The notes beneath the pieces are model-generated. The model ran no database searches and was not told where the DNA came from. It was given only the letters and a program-made list of their open reading frames with translations. A stretch of 64,000 bases of DNA from contig JBFWUM010000021.1 in the NCBI GenBank assembly GCA_050247255.1, forward strand, positions 5,072-69,071, written 5' to 3'. The first letter of the stretch is position 1, and the number at the start of each line of letters is the position of its first letter. The translations under genes were made by a program, and so were the position numbers. Below are positions 32,461 to 42,963 of this stretch, in pieces. Source of the stretch: JBFWUM01 sp050247255 (GTDB lineage Bacteria > Acidobacteriota > Vicinamibacteria > Vicinamibacterales > UBA2999).

Positions 32461-33446
32461 TGCCGGTGCGCGACGTCCTCGTCATCGGCGCGGGGCCGTC
32501 GGGGCTGGCGACGGCGATTGCCGCCAGGCAGCACAACCTGGATTACCTGGTCGTCGAGAAGGGCGTCCTGGTCGACGCCATCTTCCGCTTCCCGACCCAC
32601 ATGGTGTTCTTCACCACGCCGGAGCTGCTGGAAGTGGGCGGCCTGCCGCTCGTCAGCCCGTACGACAAGCCGACCCGTCTCGAGGCGCTGCGCTACTACC
32701 GGCGCGTCGTCGATACCTACCAGCTGCAGATTGCCTTCCACGAGCGGGTCGTCAGCGTGGAGAAGGAAGGCGAGCTGTTCTTGGTCACGACCGAGCGCCA
32801 GAATGGCCACCGGCGCACCCACGAAGCGCGCGCCGTCGTCCTGGCCATCGGCTACTTCGACAATCCCAACTACCTGGGCGTGCCGGGCGAGGACCTGCCG
32901 CACGTGTCGCACTACTACACCGACGCCCACCCGTACTACCGGCAGCGCGTGGTCGTCGTCGGCGGCAAGAACGGGGCGGCGGAGGCGGCGCTGGAGCTGT
33001 TTCGCGGCGGCGCCCAGGTGACGCTGGTGCACCGGCGCCCCACGCTCGGCGATTCGATCAAGTACTGGGTCCGGCCCGACATCGAGAACCGGATCAAGGA
33101 AGGGTCGATCGCCGCCCGGTTCAACACCTGCGTGACCGAGATCACGCGCACCCACGTAGTCGTGGAGGGGGAGAGCGGCCGCGAGGAGATCCCGGCCGAG
33201 GGTGTCTTCCTGCTGACGGGCTACAAGCCCGACGTCGATCTGATGCGCGCCGCCGGCATCACCTGCGACCCCGACACGCTGGCGCCGGCGCTGGATCCCG
33301 AGACATTCGAGACCAACGTCGCCAACCTCTTCCTCGCCGGCGGCGCCATCGCCGGCCGCAACACCGGGTCGATCTTCATCGAGAACGGCCGGTTCCACGG
33401 CGCGAAGATCATCAGCACCTTGACAGATCGGATCCGTAGCGCATAA
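32460..33446 (+). CDS. ypdA: YpdA-family putative bacillithiol disulfide reductase
   Basis: 328 residues, GTG start at the last base of the lysC stop. FAD motif VLVIGAGPSGLATAIAA, family signature FRFPTHMVFFTTPELLEVGG, NADPH motif VVVVGGKNGAAEAALELF and C-terminal FLAGGAIAGRNTGSIFIENG. No CxxC redox pair, as expected for YpdA/Bdr. The family reduces bacillithiol disulfide in Firmicutes; in acidobacteria-like genomes the thiol substrate is inferred. Confidence 0.88.
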   Translation: MPVRDVLVIGAGPSGLATAIAARQHNLDYLVVEKGVLVDAIFRFPTHMVFFTTPELLEVGGLPLVSPYDKPTRLEALRYYRRVVDTYQLQIAFHERVVSVEKEGELFLVTTERQNGHRRTHEARAVVLAIGYFDNPNYLGVPGEDLPHVSHYYTDAHPYYRQRVVVVGGKNGAAEAALELFRGGAQVTLVHRRPTLGDSIKYWVRPDIENRIKEGSIAARFNTCVTEITRTHVVVEGESGREEIPAEGVFLLTGYKPDVDLMRAAGITCDPDTLAPALDPETFETNVANLFLAGGAIAGRNTGSIFIENGRFHGAKIISTLTDRIRSA

Positions 33447-33455
33447 TCGGCTGGG

Positions 33456-34940
33456 ATGCTCTCACGGGCCGCTCGATCATTTGCAGTGTCGACGATCGCG
33501 ATGGCCCTGGCCGCCGCGACGATCGCGGCGCAATCCGCCGAACTTCCCCGGGCGCTCGACTACGCGAGCGCGCGCCTGCTGCGCGACCGGATCGCGATGG
33601 AGGCGTACCGCCCCTCCTATCCGTTCTGGCGCCACATCTTCACCATTCCCGACGGCTCGATCCTGTTCGGCAGCGCCGTCGACGGCCGCCTGCTCGTCAC
33701 GGTGCCGTCGAACGGCAACTGGGGGACCGATGCCCAATGGCAGGATCCGGCGCTGCCGCAGGCGGTGGAGGGGCAGGCGTGGCCGCGCCGCCTCGACGAT
33801 CGCCGCGACCTGATGGCGCAGCAGCTGGCGCTCTCGGCGGGCCCGGTCGTCCATAACCCGAGCCGCGGCGTGTCGCTGCTGTCCAGCGCATCGCGCTACG
33901 GCCCGTTCATCAACGAGTGGCGGGCCATCTACGAGCGCTTTGGCGTGCCGGGCGACATCGGCCTCGCCCAGGCGGTCGTTGAATCGGGGCTGCGCGGGAC
34001 GGTCAAGTCCGAAGCGCGTGCCATCGGCTTCTGCCAGTTCCTGTTGAGCAACTGGCGCGTCCTCGACCGGCTGTCGCCGGCGGTGCTCGAAGCGGAAAAC
34101 CAGACGACCCAGGCGCCGTACTGCGCCGCCTATCTCACGGTTCTGAGCACCAAATACGGCAGCTATATCCCGGCGCTCTCGGAACATCACGCCGGCGGCG
34201 CCAACATCGGCCGCACGCTGATCAACGGCGAGCGGCTGGGCGGGCTCGACGTCCGCGAGCAGTACTTCCTCGGCGCCGCGTTCGCCCGCGACCTGCGCGT
34301 GCTGTCACCCGGCACCTACCGCGACGTCTACGGCACCTACGGGCCTCGGTCGTCGCTGTACGCCGAGATGGTCTTCGGGAACACGATCACCGTGTCGAAC
34401 CTCGCCAACGAGCAGACGCCGCAGGAGAAGGTCTACGCCATGCGGACGTCGCGCGTCTGGACCCTGGCCGAAATCGCCAGCACGGCCCGCCTGTCGCGCG
34501 ACGAGGTGCAGCGCTTCAACCCGGCGCTGGTGCGCCGCGTGCCCCGCGGCGCCACCGTCTATCTACCCCGCCACATCCCGGCCATCGGTACCGACGTCGC
34601 CTTCTGGCACCGTCCCGCTCCCGCGGCCTATCAGGAGCTGCTCGACGAGTTCGTCTCGCTCGAGATGCCGCTCGAGGAGTGGGACAGCCAGGCGTTCGAC
34701 GCCACGCTGCAGCGCTTCCGCACCAGGTTTGCGGCGACCAGGACGGAGGAGGGGAGCGTGATGGCGACCATGCTGGCCTACGAGCTGCAGATTCGCCAGA
34801 CCAGCAAGCAGCGGCAGATCCTGGCCGAGTTCCGCGACAGCGAGCAAATTCGCCAGCTGTTCGACCGCGCCCGCCGCGAGCGCGACGCCTTCCTGGCGGC
34901 CAACGGAAGCCGCACGCCGCCCGCCGCCGCGACCGACTAG
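33456..34940 (+). CDS. secreted lytic transglycosylase with LysM-like domain
   Basis: 494 residues. N-terminal signal peptide (VSTIAMALAAATIAAQSAE), an Ala/Trp-rich unknown region, then a lysozyme-like SLT domain (FGVPGDIGLAQAVVESGLRG with the presumed catalytic Glu near residue 175; ARAIGFCQFLLSNWR; YIPALSEHHAGGANIG). A LysM-like stretch follows (VWTLAEIASTARLSRDEVQR ... VPRGATVYLPRHI). It probably cleaves peptidoglycan in the periplasm. Helical C-terminus. Confidence 0.82.
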   Translation: MLSRAARSFAVSTIAMALAAATIAAQSAELPRALDYASARLLRDRIAMEAYRPSYPFWRHIFTIPDGSILFGSAVDGRLLVTVPSNGNWGTDAQWQDPALPQAVEGQAWPRRLDDRRDLMAQQLALSAGPVVHNPSRGVSLLSSASRYGPFINEWRAIYERFGVPGDIGLAQAVVESGLRGTVKSEARAIGFCQFLLSNWRVLDRLSPAVLEAENQTTQAPYCAAYLTVLSTKYGSYIPALSEHHAGGANIGRTLINGERLGGLDVREQYFLGAAFARDLRVLSPGTYRDVYGTYGPRSSLYAEMVFGNTITVSNLANEQTPQEKVYAMRTSRVWTLAEIASTARLSRDEVQRFNPALVRRVPRGATVYLPRHIPAIGTDVAFWHRPAPAAYQELLDEFVSLEMPLEEWDSQAFDATLQRFRTRFAATRTEEGSVMATMLAYELQIRQTSKQRQILAEFRDSEQIRQLFDRARRERDAFLAANGSRTPPAAATD

Positions 34941-34978
34941 CTGTGAACCAAAGCCGGCGCCGCCGGTAGTAAGGGGGT

Positions 34979-35824
34979 ATGACGCGACTGACCCTTGCGC
35001 TCCTCCTGCTGCTGGCCCCGGCCGCCTGGGCCCAGACCCCGGAAGCCCCGCCGGCCGCCCCAGCGCCGCCGGCCGTCCCGGCCTTCGTGCCCGACCAGGA
35101 CGCGCGCCAGACCCGCCAGCAACTGCAGGAGGTGCTGCGCCAGCTCCCCCCGTCGGTGGGGCAGGTCCTGGCGCTCGACCCCACGCTGCTGAACCAGCCG
35201 GATTACATTTCGGCCTACCCGTCGCTGGTGGCCTTCGTCGCCCAGCGCCCGGACGTGCGGCGCAACCCGGCCTTCTACTTCGGCAACGGCCGGTTCGAGG
35301 AGCGCGACCCGCGCGAGCGGCTCTATGAATCGATGACGATCATCGCCGGTGGGTTCGCGGGGTTGGCGGCCTTCGTCGCCTTCCTGCTCGTCCTCACCTG
35401 GGTGATCCGGCAGCTGATCGACTACCGGCGCTGGAACCGGGTCACCCGGACGCAGACCGAGGTGCACACGAAGCTCCTGGACCGCCTGACGAACAACGAG
35501 GACCTGATGGCCTACATGCAGACGCCGGCCGGCCGCCGCTTCCTCGAGTCGACGCCCATCCCGCTCGACACTGCGGTGGCGCCACCCGTGGCGGCGCCGC
35601 TCAACCGGATCCTCTGGTCGATCCAGGTGGGCGTCATCCTCGTGACGCTCGGGGTCGGCGTCTGGGTGGCGCAGGGGTCGATCATCCAGGAACTTCAGCA
35701 GCTGTTCTCCGTCATCGGCATCGTGTCGGTCGCCCTCGGTGTCGGGTTCGTGATTTCCGCGGTGGTGTCCTACCTGCTCTCGGCCCGTCTCGGGCTGGTG
35801 GAGTCGGCGCGGCAGGCATCATGA
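34979..35824 (+). CDS. signal-peptide membrane protein with two or three TM helices
   Basis: 281 residues. Signal peptide ending LAPAAWAQ, a Pro/Ala linker, a periplasmic helical region (QTRQQLQEVLRQLPPSVGQV), a TM helix near 120-142, a cytoplasmic loop and two more helices at 210-260. I do not recognise the family. Its ATGA overlap with an ECF sigma gene and the next small membrane protein suggests that it senses or transmits an envelope signal. Confidence 0.75.
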   Translation: MTRLTLALLLLLAPAAWAQTPEAPPAAPAPPAVPAFVPDQDARQTRQQLQEVLRQLPPSVGQVLALDPTLLNQPDYISAYPSLVAFVAQRPDVRRNPAFYFGNGRFEERDPRERLYESMTIIAGGFAGLAAFVAFLLVLTWVIRQLIDYRRWNRVTRTQTEVHTKLLDRLTNNEDLMAYMQTPAGRRFLESTPIPLDTAVAPPVAAPLNRILWSIQVGVILVTLGVGVWVAQGSIIQELQQLFSVIGIVSVALGVGFVISAVVSYLLSARLGLVESARQAS

Positions 35825-36369
35825 CGACGACACTCAGCGATATCGAACGGCTTGCGGTTCTCGATGAGGCCGACCGGACGTTCGTGATGGACGAGCAGGC
35901 GTTTCGCACGTTCTACGAATTGACGGCGCGGCCCGTGTGGGGCTACCTGGCGCGTGTCACGGGCAGCCCGAGGGTCGCTGATGACCTGCTGCAGGAGGCC
36001 TACTACCGGCTGCTGCGCAGCCGCTCGACCTTCGAGAGCGACGAGCACCGGAAGAATTACCTTTACCGCATCGCGACGAACCTCGCGAACGACCACCGGC
36101 GGCGGCCGCGTGAAGAGGGGATTGGCGAGGGCGACGGGGCACTTCGCACCGAGGTGCGCGTGGCCGACCGCGCCGTGCAGCGGGTCGACCTGTCACGGGC
36201 GCTGGGCCAGCTCAAGCCGCGCGAACGCGCGCTGCTGTGGCTCGCGTATGCCCAGGGGTGCTCGCACGAGGAGATCGCGGCGCGGCTCGGCCTCAAGGCC
36301 TCGAGCCTCAAGATGCTGCTGTTCAGGGCGCGGCGCCGGCTCGAGGCGCTGCTGGGGACCGAGTCATGA
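35821..36369 (+). CDS. ECF-type RNA polymerase sigma factor
   Basis: 182 residues. Sigma-2 domain (FRTFYELTARPVWGYLARVT ... DLLQEAYYRLLRSRSTF ... RKNYLYRIATNLANDHRR) and sigma-4 helix-turn-helix (LKPRERALLWLAYAQGCSHE then EIAARLGLKASSLKMLLFRA). Middle gene of a three-gene coupled operon; the partner membrane proteins may hold or regulate it. No upstream copy of a recognisable autoregulatory promoter was identified. Confidence 0.88.
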   Translation: MTTTLSDIERLAVLDEADRTFVMDEQAFRTFYELTARPVWGYLARVTGSPRVADDLLQEAYYRLLRSRSTFESDEHRKNYLYRIATNLANDHRRRPREEGIGEGDGALRTEVRVADRAVQRVDLSRALGQLKPRERALLWLAYAQGCSHEEIAARLGLKASSLKMLLFRARRRLEALLGTES

Positions 36370-36710
36370 CCGATCAGGAACTGCAGGCGTTGTTTGAGAA
36401 CGAAGCGCGCGTGGCCGCGCAGGAGGCGCGCGTGCCGGCCCCCGGACAGGTCTGGTGGCGCGCCGCCATGCGCTCGCGTGCAGAGGCCGCGCGGGCGGCG
36501 GAACGGCCCCTGACGTGGTCTCAGGGGCTGGCTGCCGCCTGCGCGGTCGGCCTGGCCGCGGCTGCGGCCGGCGCGGCGTGGCCGCGGATCCTGACGGTGG
36601 TGTCGATGCTGGGCGAGGGCGCGCGCTGGCTGGTGCCGGCGGCAGCCGCGATCGTGATGTGCGCGGCGATCGTCCCGTTCGCCCTCTACCTGGCGCTATC
36701 TGACGATTGA
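36366..36710 (+). CDS. small membrane protein, candidate sigma regulator
   Basis: 114 residues, ATGA overlap with the sigma gene. N-terminal 60 residues are soluble (MTDQELQALFENEARVAAQE ... PGQVWWRAAMRSRAEAARAA), followed by two TM helices (AAACAVGLAAAAAGAAW; PAAAAIVMCAAIVPFALYL). It lacks the H-x3-C-x2-C zinc anti-sigma motif. Position and topology suggest a membrane anti-sigma; this is inference. Its TGA stop lies inside the repeat array at 36707-36786. Confidence 0.65.
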   Translation: MTDQELQALFENEARVAAQEARVPAPGQVWWRAAMRSRAEAARAAERPLTWSQGLAAACAVGLAAAAAGAAWPRILTVVSMLGEGARWLVPAAAAIVMCAAIVPFALYLALSDD

Positions 36711-36786
36711 CGAATTGACGAATTGACGGGTTGACGGGTTGACGAACTGAACTTCGTCAATGCGTCAATCCGTCAATCCGTCAATG
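36707..36786. repeat. mirrored 8-base word array between convergent genes
   Basis: Five units TTGACGNN (36707-36746), an 8-base spacer, then four units CGTCAATN (36755-36786), i.e. the reverse complement of the same word. The stop codon of the plus-strand gene (36708-36710) lies in the first unit and that of the minus-strand gene (36781-36783) in the last. The RNA from either strand can fold into a long hairpin, so a bidirectional terminator role is plausible. Confidence 0.85.
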
Positions 36787-37413
36787 TACGGCTTTCCCCA
36801 GAAAGCCCGCCTCGCCGCTGAGTCGCTTCATCTCGAGCAGCTCGATCAGCCCCTGGCACCGGTCCAGGGTGCCGTCGCGTTCGAGCAGTGCCTGCCGCTC
36901 GACCGGTTCGAGATCCAGGTACTGCGCCAGCGCATTGATCAGGTCGTCGTCCGGAACGGCGGGCGGGAAGCGCGGCTCGCCGCCTGATCGCTCGATGGCC
37001 GCCGCCAGCAGCGCCTCGAGCCGCCGACGCTGCGCGCGGATCGCCTCCTGCTGGTCCTTCACCGTGTATTCCGGCTGCGGCTCGACGACCGCCAGGCGGT
37101 ACGGATGGCTCATGTCTTCCTGCAGCACGCGGAACTTCTCGAGGCCGCGCAGCACGATGTTGAAGCGCCCGTCGTCGAGCGGCTCGGCGTGGGTGATGAC
37201 GCCGGCGCAGCCGATGCTGTAGATCGCCGGCCGCCCCTCGTAGTCCGCCTCGTAACCAGGCTTCAGCAGCGTCATCCCGATGATCCGGTCGCCGGCCAGC
37301 GCGTCGGTGACCATCGTCCGGTAGCGCAGCTCGAAGATGTGCAGCGGCAGGAAGACGTTCGGGAACAGGACGACGTTCGGCAGCGGGAACAGCGGGATCT
37401 GTGTGGGAAGCAT
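36781..37413 (-). CDS. Lon N-terminal (LonN/PUA-like) domain protein
   Basis: 210 residues from the ATG at 37413, chosen because the protein then opens with the domain itself (LPTQIPLFPLPNVVLFPNVF). LonN/PUA-like substrate-binding domain, no ATPase or protease domain: HIFELRYRTMVTDALAGDRI, GCAGVITHAEPLDDGRFNIV, then helices. Such stand-alone proteins are called peptidase S16 Lon domain proteins; their role is unclear. It is downstream of the MoxR-VWA pair in the same direction relative to 40299, but a word array separates it from the VWA gene. Confidence 0.87.
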   Translation of the reverse strand: MLPTQIPLFPLPNVVLFPNVFLPLHIFELRYRTMVTDALAGDRIIGMTLLKPGYEADYEGRPAIYSIGCAGVITHAEPLDDGRFNIVLRGLEKFRVLQEDMSHPYRLAVVEPQPEYTVKDQQEAIRAQRRRLEALLAAAIERSGGEPRFPPAVPDDDLINALAQYLDLEPVERQALLERDGTLDRCQGLIELLEMKRLSGEAGFLGKAVH

Positions 37414-37477
37414 TGGTGAATAGGGATCTTCGATCTGTGATTCACCAACCCAATCACACATCACCAATCCCAAATCC

Positions 37478-37480
<3 letters not shown>
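37414..37480. repeat. short-word repeat region between VWA and LonN genes
   Basis: A run of related words (GGTGAAT, AGGGAT / ATTCACC, AATCCC, AAATCCC, ATCACC) arranged partly as inverted copies. It spans from the VWA stop triplet (37478-37480) to one base before the LonN start. AT-richer than its neighbours. Confidence 0.6.
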
Positions 37481-38784
<1,304 letters not shown>

Positions 38785-38785
<1 letters not shown>

Positions 38786-40299
38786 TAGTTGTAGTACTTC
38801 TTCTTCCCCGCGGGCATCTGCGGCATCGCCTCGTCTGCGAACGCGGCTTCGCGCGCGGAGCGGCGGGGCGGCGCTTCGGCGCCGTGGTAGCCGCGCTCGT
38901 CGCTGCGGCTGATCTTCTTCAGCGCGTAGAGCCCTTCCAGCACGAAGTCGATGCCCGAGGCGAGCAACTCCGGTGACGCGTCCGGCGGCACCCCAGCTGC
39001 GTGCGCGAGCTCGACCAGCCCCTGCACCTTGCCTGCCTCGTCAACGACCGCGGCGGCGCTCAGGGTGTCGGCCAGCTGCAGGCTGCCGCCGATGTCGAAC
39101 CAGTCGATCACCTGGCGTGGATCGAGGTGCGAAAGGTAGCCGTCGGCGACGTTGGCGACGGCGGCGCGGATCAGCTCGCGGGCGATGACCTCGGCCCCCT
39201 TCAGCTCGCCCTCGTACTCCATCTCGAACTTGCCGGTAATCGACGGCAGCGCGGCGTACACGTCGGTCACGCGCGGCACAGCCGTCCGCTCGCCGGCCAG
39301 CAGCGCGCGCCGCTCGGCATTCGAGACGACGTTCTCCATTGCCGAAATCGACAGCCGCTGGCTGACCCCGGACCGCCTGTCGACGCGGCGATCCTGCCGC
39401 GCCTGGAAGGCGATCTCCTCGACGATCTCCGCCACGAAGGCCGGCACCTCGCTCTGCGGCGCCTCGTCCGGTCGCGTCAGCCACGCCTCCTGGCGGGTAA
39501 TGGCCATCCCCTCGGCGCGGCCGGCGGGGTAGTGCGTCCGGATCTCCGAGCCGATGCGGTCCTTCAGCGGCGTGATGATCTTGCCGCGCGCCGTGTAGTC
39601 CTCGGGGTTGGCGGTGAACGCCATCATCACGTCGAGCGGCAGGCGCAGCGGGTAGCCCTTAATCTGGACGTCGCCTTCCTGCAGGATGTTGAACAGGCCC
39701 ACCTGGATCTTGCCGGCCAGGTCGGGCAGCTCGTTGATGGCGAAGATGCCGCGGTTCGCCCGCGGCAGCAGCCCGTAGTGCATCGTCAGCTCGTCCGACA
39801 GCTGCAGCCCCGCCTTCGCCGCCTTGATCGGATCGATGTCGCCGACCATGTCGGCAATGGTGACGTCCGGCGTCGCCAGCTTCTCGACATAGCGGGCCTC
39901 GCGGCCAAGCCAGGCAATCGGCGTGTGATCGCCTTCCGCCGCCAGCCGGGCGCGGCATGCGCCGCAGATCGGCGCCAGCGGGTCGTCGTGGATCTCGCAG
40001 CCGGGCATGACGGGTATCTGCTCGTCGAGCAGCGTCACCAGCGCCCGCAGTAGCCGGGTCTTGGCCTGTCCGCGCAGGCCGAGCAGGATGAAGTTGTGCT
40101 GCGACAGCAGCGCGTTGATCAATTGCGGCACCACCGTGTCGTCGTAGCCGACGATGCCGGGGAAGAGGGTCTCGTTCGCGCGCAGCTTGCGGATGAGATT
40201 GTCGCGCACCTCCTGGTGGACGCTGCGGTGCGGGATCGCGCCGGATTCAACGGCGCGGCGCAGGTCACCAACCGTGGAGATGCCTTTGGCCTTGGGCAT
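38785..40299 (-). CDS. MoxR/magnesium-chelatase-like AAA+ ATPase
   Basis: 504 residues. Walker A GLRGQAKTRLL (Lys80, Thr81), a CxxC pair (PICGACRARL), Walker B-like GIFAINELPDLAGKIQVGLF, sensor VMMAFTANPEDYTARGKIIT and LKDRIGSEIRTHYP. The fold is that of BchI/MoxR remodelers and the length is longer than typical MoxR (about 330), with a C-terminal helical extension ending GKKKYYN. Operates with the VWA protein encoded directly downstream. Confidence 0.88.
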
Positions 40300-40345
40300 G
40301 AGGCATTCTATTCAATGCTCAATGCCCAATGCACACGGCTCAATG
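40300..40345. repeat. CAATGC-word array at divergent starts
   Basis: Words CAATGCT, CAATGCC, CAATGCA and CTCAATG follow one another, with a partial inverted copy (GGCATGAGGCATT) on the left that includes the ATPase start codon. The array reaches the ATG of the GDPD gene (40343-40345). The divergent promoters must lie within or around it. Confidence 0.65.
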
Positions 40346-41167
40346 AACAAAGGCGGGTTCTTCGAGCAGGAACACCCGTTTGTGTTCGGACATCGGGGCG
40401 CCGCGGGGCTGGCGCCCGAGAACACGCTGGCGGCGTTCGACCGCGGCGTGGCGGAAGGGGTGGATGGCATCGAGCTCGACGTCCACCTGTCGGCCGACGG
40501 GATCCCGGTCGTCATTCACGACAGCACGCTCGAACGGACGACTGACGCCAGCGGCCCGGTGACCTCGCTGACCGCCACTGCGCTGGCTCGCGTCGACGCC
40601 GGGTATCGCTTCCAGCCCGACCGTCAGTTCCCGTTCCGCGGGCAGGGCATCGGCGTGCCGACGCTGCGCGAGGTGCTGGCCCGCCACCCGGAGGCGCGGG
40701 TCATCATCGAAATGAAGATGGACCTGTCCGAGCTCGGCGAGGCGGTGGCCGACGAGGTGCGCCGCGCGTCTGCCGCCGAGCGCGTCTGTGTGGCCGGCTA
40801 CGGAATCCGCAGCGCGGAGGCGGCGCGACGGGCGCTCCCGGAAATGGCGTGCAGCGCGTGCCAGGACGAGGTCAGGCTGGCGCTCTATCGAACCTGGGCC
40901 TTCTGGCCGGTGCGCGGCACGCAGTACGGCGGCTACCAGGTGCCGGAGACCGTGGGGCGAACACGCGTGGTCTCGCCGCGTTTCGTCCGCTACGCGCACC
41001 GCGCCGGCCTGCGCGTTCACATCTGGACGGTTGACGAAGAGGCGGTGGCCGCCCGGCTCCTGTCGTGGGGCGTGGACGGTCTCATCACCAACCGTCCCGA
41101 CGTCATCGTTGGCGCACGGGATCGCTTCCTCGGCGCGCGCGATATTCAGCTTGAATCGGTCCGCTGA
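40343..41167 (+). CDS. glycerophosphodiester phosphodiesterase
   Basis: 274 residues from the ATG at 40343, where the domain begins. GDPD TIM barrel: His17-Arg18 (FGHRGAAGLAPENTLAAF), Glu44 and Asp46 (GIELDVHLSADG), His59 (VVIHDSTLERTT), and C-terminal VHIWTVDEEAVAARLLSWGV then DGLITNRPD. No signal peptide, so cytoplasmic. It hydrolyses glycerophosphodiesters to glycerol-3-phosphate and an alcohol. Confidence 0.9.
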   Translation: MNKGGFFEQEHPFVFGHRGAAGLAPENTLAAFDRGVAEGVDGIELDVHLSADGIPVVIHDSTLERTTDASGPVTSLTATALARVDAGYRFQPDRQFPFRGQGIGVPTLREVLARHPEARVIIEMKMDLSELGEAVADEVRRASAAERVCVAGYGIRSAEAARRALPEMACSACQDEVRLALYRTWAFWPVRGTQYGGYQVPETVGRTRVVSPRFVRYAHRAGLRVHIWTVDEEAVAARLLSWGVDGLITNRPDVIVGARDRFLGARDIQLESVR

Positions 41168-41185
41168 CCTGCAGACAATGCCGCG

Positions 41186-42133
41186 ATGCTGAAAACGGCT
41201 GCCTGCGCGGCGGCGTTCGCGGTGGCGCTCATCGCCGGCGCCGGTGCCCAGGAGTCGAACGCGCTGGTCACGATTCCGGTCCGCGGCCAGGTCACCCTGG
41301 TGTCGGACGGGGTCTCGAACGCAGTGGTCCAGGTCGGACCCCAGGGCGTCCTCGTCGTTGACACGCTCGCGGAGCCGATGGCCGATCGGCTGTTGGCGGC
41401 GATACGCGGCCTCGCTGGCAGCAAGCCAATCGCCTACGTCGTCAACACCCACGCCCATGCCGATCACACCGGCGGGAACCTGAAGGTGGCGGCGGCCGGC
41501 GCGCAGCTGGTCAGCGGGAACTTCGCGGCCCAATTGGGCGGCGCCGGTGCCAAGGGCGCATTCATCGTCGCCCATGAAAACGTGCTGAATGCCCTGAGTG
41601 CGGCCAGCGGCACCGCGGCCGCCGTTCCCTTCGGCGCATGGCCCACCGACACGTTCTTCCAGGCCGAGAAGGCGCTCTACTTCAACGGCGAGGGAATCCA
41701 GCTGCTGCACCAGCCGTCCGCCCACACCGACGGCGACATCCTGGTGTTCTTCAGGTCCTCCGACGTCATCGCTGCCGGCGATACGTTCGACACCACGGCC
41801 TTTCCGCGGATGGACGAGTCGCGCGGCGGCACCGTGGGCGGAGTGATCGAGTCGCTCAACGATCTGATCGACCTGGCGATCTCGGAACAGTTCACCGAAG
41901 GCGGGACGCGCATCGTTCCCGGTCACGGCCGCATCACCGACGAATTCGACGTCGTCGAGTACCGCGACATGGTGACCATCGTTGCGGAACGCGTGCGCGC
42001 CATGAAGGCCAGGCGCATGACGCTCGAACAGGTGCGCGCGGCGCGGCCGGCGTTCGAGTACGTGCCTCGATACGGCGCCGCCGCCGGGGCCGTCGAGGCG
42101 TTCGTCGATGGCGTCTACAGGACGGTGAAATGA
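41186..42133 (+). CDS. secreted MBL-fold metallo-hydrolase
   Basis: 315 residues. Signal peptide (ACAAAFAVALIAGAGAQ) and a metallo-beta-lactamase fold with THAHADHTGG (His89, His91, Asp93, His94), a later HTDGDILVFF and IVPGHGRITDE. Substrate unknown; related secreted proteins are often annotated as MBL fold or quinoprotein relay enzymes. ATGA overlap with the next gene. Confidence 0.9.
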   Translation: MLKTAACAAAFAVALIAGAGAQESNALVTIPVRGQVTLVSDGVSNAVVQVGPQGVLVVDTLAEPMADRLLAAIRGLAGSKPIAYVVNTHAHADHTGGNLKVAAAGAQLVSGNFAAQLGGAGAKGAFIVAHENVLNALSAASGTAAAVPFGAWPTDTFFQAEKALYFNGEGIQLLHQPSAHTDGDILVFFRSSDVIAAGDTFDTTAFPRMDESRGGTVGGVIESLNDLIDLAISEQFTEGGTRIVPGHGRITDEFDVVEYRDMVTIVAERVRAMKARRMTLEQVRAARPAFEYVPRYGAAAGAVEAFVDGVYRTVK

Positions 42134-42963
42134 GAACGCTGCTGGCCCTGTGTCTCGTGCTCGTGGCCGGTCCCGCCTACGCGCAGTTCGATATCACCGG
42201 CAGCTACAACACGCTGATGCACGAGGATCAGCCGGAACGGGTGCCGGGCCCGGCGATTGGCGACTATCTCGGACTGCCGATCACCGACGAGGCGCGCGCC
42301 TTCGCGGAAGCGTGGAGCCCGTCGCGGCTGACCGTGCCCGAGCACCAGTGCCGCGCGCACTCGTCGCCGTACATCTTCCGTGGCCCGCTCAACATGCGGA
42401 TCTGGGACGAGCGCGATCCGGCGACGCAGGACATCGTCTCCGTGCACATTGCGATCAGCAACTTCCAGCAGAAGCGGGTCATCTGGATGGATGGACGCCC
42501 CCATCCGCCCGCGCAGGCCGAGCACACCTGGATGGGGTTCTCCACTGGCGTGTGGGACGGTGACACGCTGGTGGTGACCACCACGCACATCAAGCAGATG
42601 TGGCACCGGCGCAACGGGGTGCCGCAAAGCGACCAGGTCACGCTGACCGAGCGCTTCATCCTGCACGGTGACACGCTGACGCATGTGACGATTACCAATG
42701 ACCCGGTGTATCTCACCGAGCCGTTGCTGAAGACGACCAACATGCGCCGCAACCCGCGGCCGTTGCCCGCGGCGCAGCTGATCTATCCATGCCAGTCGGT
42801 GGTCGAGATCGCCGCGCAGGCGCGTGGCGCCGTGCCGCACTTCATGCCGGGGGAGAACCCGTTCCTGCGTGAGTTCCCGGCGGAGTCGGGCATTCCCGCG
42901 GCGGCGGCCCGCGGCGGCGCGGCGACGATGTACCCGGAGTTCCGGGCGACACTCGGAAGGTGA
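42130..42963 (+). CDS. secreted hypothetical protein
   Basis: 277 residues from the ATG overlapping the MBL stop. Signal peptide LLALCLVLVAGPAYAQ, then a beta-rich domain with LTVPEHQCRAHSSPYIFRGP, VIWMDGRPHPP and WDGDTLVVTTTHIKQMWHRR, followed by LIYPCQSVVEIA (two conserved-looking Cys). I have seen this type of sequence as a hypothetical protein in acidobacterial genomes but know no function. It is sandwiched between MBL and PepSY genes with 4-base overlaps. Confidence 0.8.
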   Translation: MRTLLALCLVLVAGPAYAQFDITGSYNTLMHEDQPERVPGPAIGDYLGLPITDEARAFAEAWSPSRLTVPEHQCRAHSSPYIFRGPLNMRIWDERDPATQDIVSVHIAISNFQQKRVIWMDGRPHPPAQAEHTWMGFSTGVWDGDTLVVTTTHIKQMWHRRNGVPQSDQVTLTERFILHGDTLTHVTITNDPVYLTEPLLKTTNMRRNPRPLPAAQLIYPCQSVVEIAAQARGAVPHFMPGENPFLREFPAESGIPAAAARGGAATMYPEFRATLGR

